This document shows positions 52,868-56,557 of a stretch of DNA of 56,557 nucleotides, one piece after another (position 1 is the stretch's first letter; every line of letters begins with the position of its first letter). Location of the stretch: the NCBI GenBank assembly GCA_913009205.1, contig CAJVYC010000017.1, forward strand, positions 1 to 56,557, read 5' to 3'. A program made the translations under genes and the position numbers. The stretch is from an uncultured Fluviicola sp. (GTDB taxonomy: Bacteria > Bacteroidota > Bacteroidia > Flavobacteriales_D > Crocinitomicaceae). The notes beneath the pieces were generated by a model that saw only the letters and a program-made list of their open reading frames with translations, ran no database searches and was not told the origin of the DNA.

Positions 52868-53334
52868 ACTCCAAAGGCCAACGGTAACAATTGAGTCGCA
52901 GAATTAAATATGGTTGCAGAACCGTTCTGACTCACCATAATAACGCGATATGCCGTTTGCTGTCTCATTTCTGTCTCAACCATTACCTGCCTGCAACCTC
53001 CGCATGGCGAAAGAATCGTGTCAATGTCAACGAGATCGCCTTTTGCGATTACACAAAGTGTTTCAACCGTTTCGTTCGGAAAGTTTGACCCTGCATAAAA
53101 AAGGGCAACGCGCTCCGCACACAATCCAGAAGGATAAGCGATGTTTTCTTGATTGCTCCCCAATACTATTTCGCCGTTGGACAGCAACAATGACGCTCCA
53201 ACGCTGAACCTGCTGTAAGGAGCGTACGCTGATTTTAGTATGTTTTCAGCTGCGACAACTAATTTTTGATCGGCTTCGTTTAATTCCTTCCAATCAGCAA
53301 GTTGCGTATATTCTATTGAGATTTTCTTTTCCAT
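52864..53334 (-). CDS. cdd: Cytidine deaminase
   Basis: A 156-residue zinc hydrolase for pyrimidine salvage (cytidine or deoxycytidine to uridine or deoxyuridine). From ATG 53334: C72-A-E74 in 'SGLCAERVALFYAG' is the catalytic glutamate plus first zinc ligand, and C111-x-x-C114 in 'LSPCGGCRQVM' completes the site. Length equals homotetrameric Cdd plus a short tail. An in-frame upstream ATG (53364) would add ten residues lacking family similarity. The stop overlaps the start of the DUF3298 lipoprotein by four bases. In flavobacteria cdd commonly sits just upstream of pdhA, so the lipoprotein interrupts a familiar order. Confidence 0.93.
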   Translation of the reverse strand: MEKKISIEYTQLADWKELNEADQKLVVAAENILKSAYAPYSRFSVGASLLLSNGEIVLGSNQENIAYPSGLCAERVALFYAGSNFPNETVETLCVIAKGDLVDIDTILSPCGGCRQVMVETEMRQQTAYRVIMVSQNGSATIFNSATQLLPLAFGV

Positions 53335-53402
53335 ATTCTTAAGCCAAAGAAAGTCAATTTTCACGATTTGAACATTGATTCGTTCAAAGAATCCGTTAAT
53401 CT

Positions 53403-53432
53403 TTGATAGTTAAGCGAATCTCTGTATTTTTG
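53403..53432 (+). promoter_or_regulatory. Full Bacteroidetes promoter for mtaB
   Basis: TTG (53403-53405), exactly 19 bases, then TATTTTTG (53425-53432): a perfect -33/-7 pair. The ATG of mtaB begins only eight bases after the -7 box, so transcription should start at or next to the start codon. Confidence 0.75.
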
Positions 53433-53439
53433 CGGCCAC

Positions 53440-54747
53440 ATGAATCAATACAAAAAAGTAGCTTTTTATACACTTGGGTGCAAGCTCAACTTTTCCGAAA
53501 CGTCCACCATTGGTAGGGCATTCGAGGATGCTGGTTATGGCAAAGTAAAGTTTGACGACACTCCAGATATTTTTGTAATCAACACGTGCTCGGTTACAGA
53601 AAATGCGGATAAAAAATGCCGACAATTGGTCAAGAAAGCTATGAAGATCAATCCAAATGCATTTGTTGCTGTAATTGGTTGTTTCGCTCAATTGAAACCA
53701 ACGGTGATCTCTGAAATCCCCGGAGTTGACATTGTTCTTGGAGCGAATGAAAAGTTCAATATTGTTGAGCACGTTGAATCCCTTGATAAGAATGAAGAGG
53801 CGTTGATTTCAAATGAAAGTATTAAGAATACGAAAGAATTCATCCCTGCTTTTTCATTGGGAGACAGAACACGTTCTTTCCTAAAGATTCAAGACGGGTG
53901 CGATTATTTCTGTACATTTTGTACGATTCCATTGGCACGAGGAAAAAGCCGAAACGCTAGTATTGACAAGACTTTGTTAGAAGCCAAGAAAATTGCTCTA
54001 ACGGAAGTAAAGGAAGTTGTATTGACAGGTGTGAACATTGGCGATTTCGGACAAGGAGGCGAAGAAAACTTCTTTGAATTGACGAAACGCTTGGATAAAA
54101 TAAGTGGAATTGATCGCTTTAGAATCTCTTCGATTGAACCGAATCTTTTGTCGGATGAAATCATTGAATTCTGTTTGACCAAATCAGAACGATTTGTGCC
54201 ACACTTTCATATTCCTCTGCAATCTGGAAGTGATAAGTTGTTGAAAGCAATGCGCAGAAAATACGAACGTTCAGTATTCGCGGATCGCGTAAAAGCAATT
54301 AAGAATTTCAGTCCTGATGCATGTATTGGCGTTGATGTAATTATAGGTTTTCCTGGAGAAACAGATGAAGACTTCATGGAAACAGTTGATTTCATAAAAG
54401 ACCTAGATGTTTCCTACTTACACGTTTTTACGTATTCTGAACGCGCAAATACAGGAGCAATTAAACTTGGAGATCCCGTTCCAATGAACATTCGCAAACA
54501 ACGCAGCAAACAACTTCATGTCTTATCGGACAAGAAGAAGCGCGCTTTTTACGAAACCAATATTGGCAAGTCAGGTATTGTTCTTTTTGAAAACGAGGAC
54601 AACGGCGGCATGATGCACGGATTCACTGAAAACTATGTAAAAGTTAAGGTTCAGTTCAATCCAAGTTTGAGCAATACCTTCCGAAAAGTGACACTTGATG
54701 AAATTGATAGAGACGGTGTGATGAAATGCACAATATTAGAAAATTGA
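53440..54747 (+). CDS. mtaB: tRNA t6A37 methylthiotransferase MtaB
   Basis: A 435-residue radical-SAM enzyme that converts t6A37 to ms2t6A37 in tRNAs reading ANN codons. The N-terminal UPF0004 domain holds C14 ('TLGCKLN'), C50 and C81 for the second [4Fe-4S] cluster. The radical-SAM cluster is C154-x3-C158-x2-C161 in 'DGCDYFCTFCTIPLARG'. 'PLQSGSDKLLKAMRRKY' and a C-terminal TRAM-like region follow. 'TLGCKLN' distinguishes MtaB from MiaB and RimO. It is divergent from cdd, with a full promoter ending eight bases before the ATG, suggesting a leaderless or nearly leaderless mRNA; no upstream in-frame start fits. Confidence 0.94.
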   Translation: MNQYKKVAFYTLGCKLNFSETSTIGRAFEDAGYGKVKFDDTPDIFVINTCSVTENADKKCRQLVKKAMKINPNAFVAVIGCFAQLKPTVISEIPGVDIVLGANEKFNIVEHVESLDKNEEALISNESIKNTKEFIPAFSLGDRTRSFLKIQDGCDYFCTFCTIPLARGKSRNASIDKTLLEAKKIALTEVKEVVLTGVNIGDFGQGGEENFFELTKRLDKISGIDRFRISSIEPNLLSDEIIEFCLTKSERFVPHFHIPLQSGSDKLLKAMRRKYERSVFADRVKAIKNFSPDACIGVDVIIGFPGETDEDFMETVDFIKDLDVSYLHVFTYSERANTGAIKLGDPVPMNIRKQRSKQLHVLSDKKKRAFYETNIGKSGIVLFENEDNGGMMHGFTENYVKVKVQFNPSLSNTFRKVTLDEIDRDGVMKCTILEN

Positions 54748-54857
54748 TAGCAAGCAAGTTGAAGTATCACTTTTATTGATGCTTTTGAAAACAAGTACAT
54801 CGTATTATTATTCTAGCCACTAGTGAACTGGAAACTTAGTAACATACATAACAAGTG

Positions 54858-54893
54858 AAAAACCCGGTTCTAAAGAGAATCGGGCTTTTTTTA
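54858..54893 (+). terminator. Rho-independent terminator after mtaB
   Basis: CCCGGTTCT pairs with AGAATCGGG (9 bp with one G:U) around an AAAG loop, flanked by A's before and a run of T's after. It lies about 115 bases after the mtaB stop and separates it from the phhA relic. Confidence 0.8.
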
Positions 54894-54905
54894 TACACTA
54901 ATAAA

Positions 54906-55605
54906 ATGAAACAAGAATTCAGCGAATACAAAGACGAAGACTTCCTAGTTTGGAGAACGCTTTTTAAAAGACAGTAGATTAACCTTTCTGATAAGGCCTT
55001 CAGCGACTATTTATTGGCTCTTGGAAACATGAGTGATGTGTTGAACGCCAACTCAATCCCAAAATTCACAAAGCTTAACGAATGGTTTCAATCCATGACG
55101 CGCTGGGAAATTGTTCGTGTAACAGGACTAATTCCCGTGGATGAATTTTTCAATTTTCTTGCACAAAAGAAGTTCTGCTCTTCAACGTTGTTGAGGGAGA
55201 TGGAGTAATTGGATTACCTGGAAGAACCAGACATGTTTCATGATATCTAGGGCACGCTACTTTGCTGTCGAACGAGGTGTTTTCTGATTTCGCGCATTAA
55301 TTCGGAAAGCTTGGAAAGTCCTTCATAGGAAATGAAGAGAAGTTAATCATGTTGCAACGTTTGTAATAGTTTACGATAGAGTTTGGATTGATTGAGCAAA
55401 GTGGCTTGAAAATTTACGGAGCTTGAATTGCTTCTTCTTATGGGGAGTCAATTTCTTCTCTTCAGGGCGGATCGGAAAAATAGTATTTGACGTGGACAGA
55501 ATAATAAATCAACCTTTTAAGAACGATGAAGTTCAAAGTAAGTACTTTGTGATCGATAGCTTCGAGCAACTTTTTGATTCTGTCCGGCAATTGACTAAAA
55601 GCTGA
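54906..55605 (+). pseudogene. phhA: Phenylalanine 4-hydroxylase, heavily disrupted
   Basis: The region aligns along its whole length with bacterial phenylalanine 4-monooxygenase: 'EYKDEDFLVWRTLF', 'VTGLIPVDEFFNFLAQKKF', 'LDYLEEPDMFHDI', 'GHATLLSNEVFSDFAH', 'FTIEFGLIEQSGLKIYGA', 'IASSYGESISSLQGG' and 'YFVIDSFEQLFDSV'. The iron-binding His-His-Glu triad codons survive. It is broken by stops at 54975, 55206, 55247, 55298, 55364, 55367 and 55424 and by at least two frameshifts (about 55247 and 55480). The consecutive TAA-TAG at 55364-55369 replaces the Tyr-Trp of the family's 'YWFTIEFG'. This is a true relic, not a sequencing error. An intact pterin dehydratase follows. Confidence 0.93.
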
Positions 55606-55683
55606 AAGTAATATGGAATAGATTTTTCGATCAGTTTAGTTTCAATTTACGCGTTCTTCAATTAACTAAAAACTGGAAAAAAT

Positions 55684-55920
55684 ATGAGTTGGAAAAAAAA
55701 TGATGAAAATCTAGAAAAGCAATTCGTCTTTAAGAATCAAACAGAATTGGCGGAAGCCGTTCTTGTGTTGGCGCGGCATTCAGATGAGATTGGTCATCAT
55801 GCAGACTTACAAATTCATTACAACAGGCTTGATGTGAGCATTACAACGCATGATGCAGGCGAGTTGACTGAAAAGGATTATACTTTAGCGAAGGTGATTG
55901 ATGGATTATTTGAATCTTAG
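55684..55920 (+). CDS. phhB: Pterin-4a-carbinolamine dehydratase
   Basis: A 78-residue intact protein. The core 'EIGHHADLQIHYNRLDVSIT' followed by 'THDAGELTEKDYTLAKVID' contains the PCD motif H-H-x-D/P...Y...V...TH. It recycles the 4a-hydroxy-tetrahydropterin made by phenylalanine hydroxylase. It is shorter than the classical enzyme (about 100) but of the usual short bacterial form. It starts 78 bases after the end of the phhA relic and was presumably its operon partner; with phhA dead it must serve another pterin-dependent hydroxylase, the moonlighting role known for PCD/DCoH, or be on its way to loss. Confidence 0.9.
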   Translation: MSWKKNDENLEKQFVFKNQTELAEAVLVLARHSDEIGHHADLQIHYNRLDVSITTHDAGELTEKDYTLAKVIDGLFES

Positions 55921-55992
55921 ATCGTTCAATGGTTTGATTATTCGATTGATTTAGTTTCAATGAATCCATAATCAATCAAAAAATTGATTATG

Positions 55993-56557
55993 CTACTTCG
56001 AAATCTTAACAAACAATTCTGCACCTTGCCGCGGCTCAATTGAATTGTAACACTCCTCCATTTCTACAGAAGAAAATTGATCAAAATACGTCATATATTC
56101 TTCTTTAGAACCTCCATACGGCGGACCATCAGCGAACTCAAGATTAAACATGACTCCGACAATTTTTCCGTTTTCGGCAAGTAAACCCTCACATTTTGAG
56201 GCATAAGCGCTTCTTAAATCAGGATCAATCGCGCAAAACATCGTTTGTTCTACAATGATGTCGAACTCACCACTGAAAGCAAAAAAGTCTCCGAAAATAA
56301 TATGCTCTTCTGGAAAAGTTGGAACGCGTTTTAATAAATTCAGCAAGGGTTCTTCCGCAAGATCCATGGCATGAACGTTGTCAAATCCTAAGTTGAATAA
56401 ATATTCTACTTCGTGACCGTTTCCACAACCGGGAATTAATATGCGTAAAGATTTATTTTCAACTTGATCGAAATAGGCTTTAATGGGCGAAGATATTTCT
56501 CCTAAATCCCATCCCGTTGTTTCATTCTCGTACCTTGATTCCCAAAAATTCTTAGAC
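55993..56557 (-). CDS. TPMT-like SAM-dependent methyltransferase, 5' partial
   Basis: The minus-strand frame is open to the window edge, so the start codon lies beyond 56557; 187 residues are visible. 'FWESRYENETTGWDLGE' is the typical beginning of the thiopurine S-methyltransferase family. 'ILIPGCGNGHEVEYLFNLGF' is SAM motif I, 'VHAMDLAEEPL' motif II, and 'FDIIVEQTMFCAIDP' motif III/IV. 'FNLEFADGPPYGGSKEEY' is also TPMT-like. It methylates small molecules (S, Se or Te compounds in relatives); substrate unknown. It is convergent with phhB. Confidence 0.85.
   Translation of the reverse strand, partial: SKNFWESRYENETTGWDLGEISSPIKAYFDQVENKSLRILIPGCGNGHEVEYLFNLGFDNVHAMDLAEEPLLNLLKRVPTFPEEHIIFGDFFAFSGEFDIIVEQTMFCAIDPDLRSAYASKCEGLLAENGKIVGVMFNLEFADGPPYGGSKEEYMTYFDQFSSVEMEECYNSIEPRQGAELFVKISK

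Noticed and set aside
1-56557. CRISPR array, prophage or integrative element
   Set aside because: No regularly spaced repeats, cas, integrase, transposase or phage structural genes were seen on either strand.

Overview
The window looks like the chromosome of a marine or freshwater flavobacterium (Bacteroidetes, Flavobacteriales, possibly near Crocinitomicaceae/Fluviicola; the family level is inference). Evidence: AT-rich sequence; five secreted or adhesin-type proteins, four ending in type A Type IX secretion (T9SS) sorting domains; a PorE-like T9SS protein; promoters of the Bacteroidetes form TTG-N19-TAnnTTTG (two perfect, at 33052-33081 and 53403-53432); a Met-tuned proton-pumping proteorhodopsin; and the pairing of cytidine deaminase with pyruvate dehydrogenase E1-alpha and E2.

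Layout. 1-3.5 kb: 3' end of a collagen-like/fibronectin-like surface protein whose last repeat domain is cut off by a stop codon, a debris-filled gap, then proteorhodopsin as a single gene with its own terminator. 3.8-10 kb: DUF4375 protein, a MoxR-like AAA+ ATPase coupled to a VWA protein, a J-domain/KTSC protein and an SDR-DUF2867 oxidoreductase. 10-20 kb: three large T9SS cargo proteins (MAM/Ig-like adhesin; beta-propeller protein and M36 metalloprotease as a two-gene operon). 20-30 kb: YqaA-like membrane protein, SF1 helicase, DUF2459 protein, DNA polymerase IV, glycine-rich T9SS protein and a secreted PI-PLC-like enzyme. 29.7-33.1 kb: a bicarbonate module made of a TetR regulator, an acidic membrane protein, a SulP transporter and a beta-carbonic anhydrase. 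33-49.6 kb: M1 aminopeptidase, PorE-like OmpA protein with a TPR partner, CAP protein, amino-acid permease overlapping a serine hydrolase, several lipoproteins and a PQQ-type beta-propeller protein. 49.6-56.5 kb: pdhC-pdhA, a broken DUF3298 lipoprotein, cdd, divergent mtaB, a dead phenylalanine hydroxylase beside an intact pterin dehydratase, and a partial TPMT-like methyltransferase.

How the parts fit. The organism appears to be a surface-active polymer and protein degrader (T9SS cargo, M36 and M1 peptidases, amino-acid permease, phospholipase) that supplements its energy with light and has a bicarbonate uptake/hydration cassette that could support anaplerotic CO2 fixation. The second theme is gene decay. 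At least nine broken or decapitated coding sequences are visible. They range from single-base frameshifts in otherwise intact secreted proteins (33190-33488, 52055-52867), which could also be assembly errors, to multiply disrupted relics such as phenylalanine hydroxylase (54906-55605). No rRNA, complete tRNA, CRISPR array, transposase or phage gene was seen.
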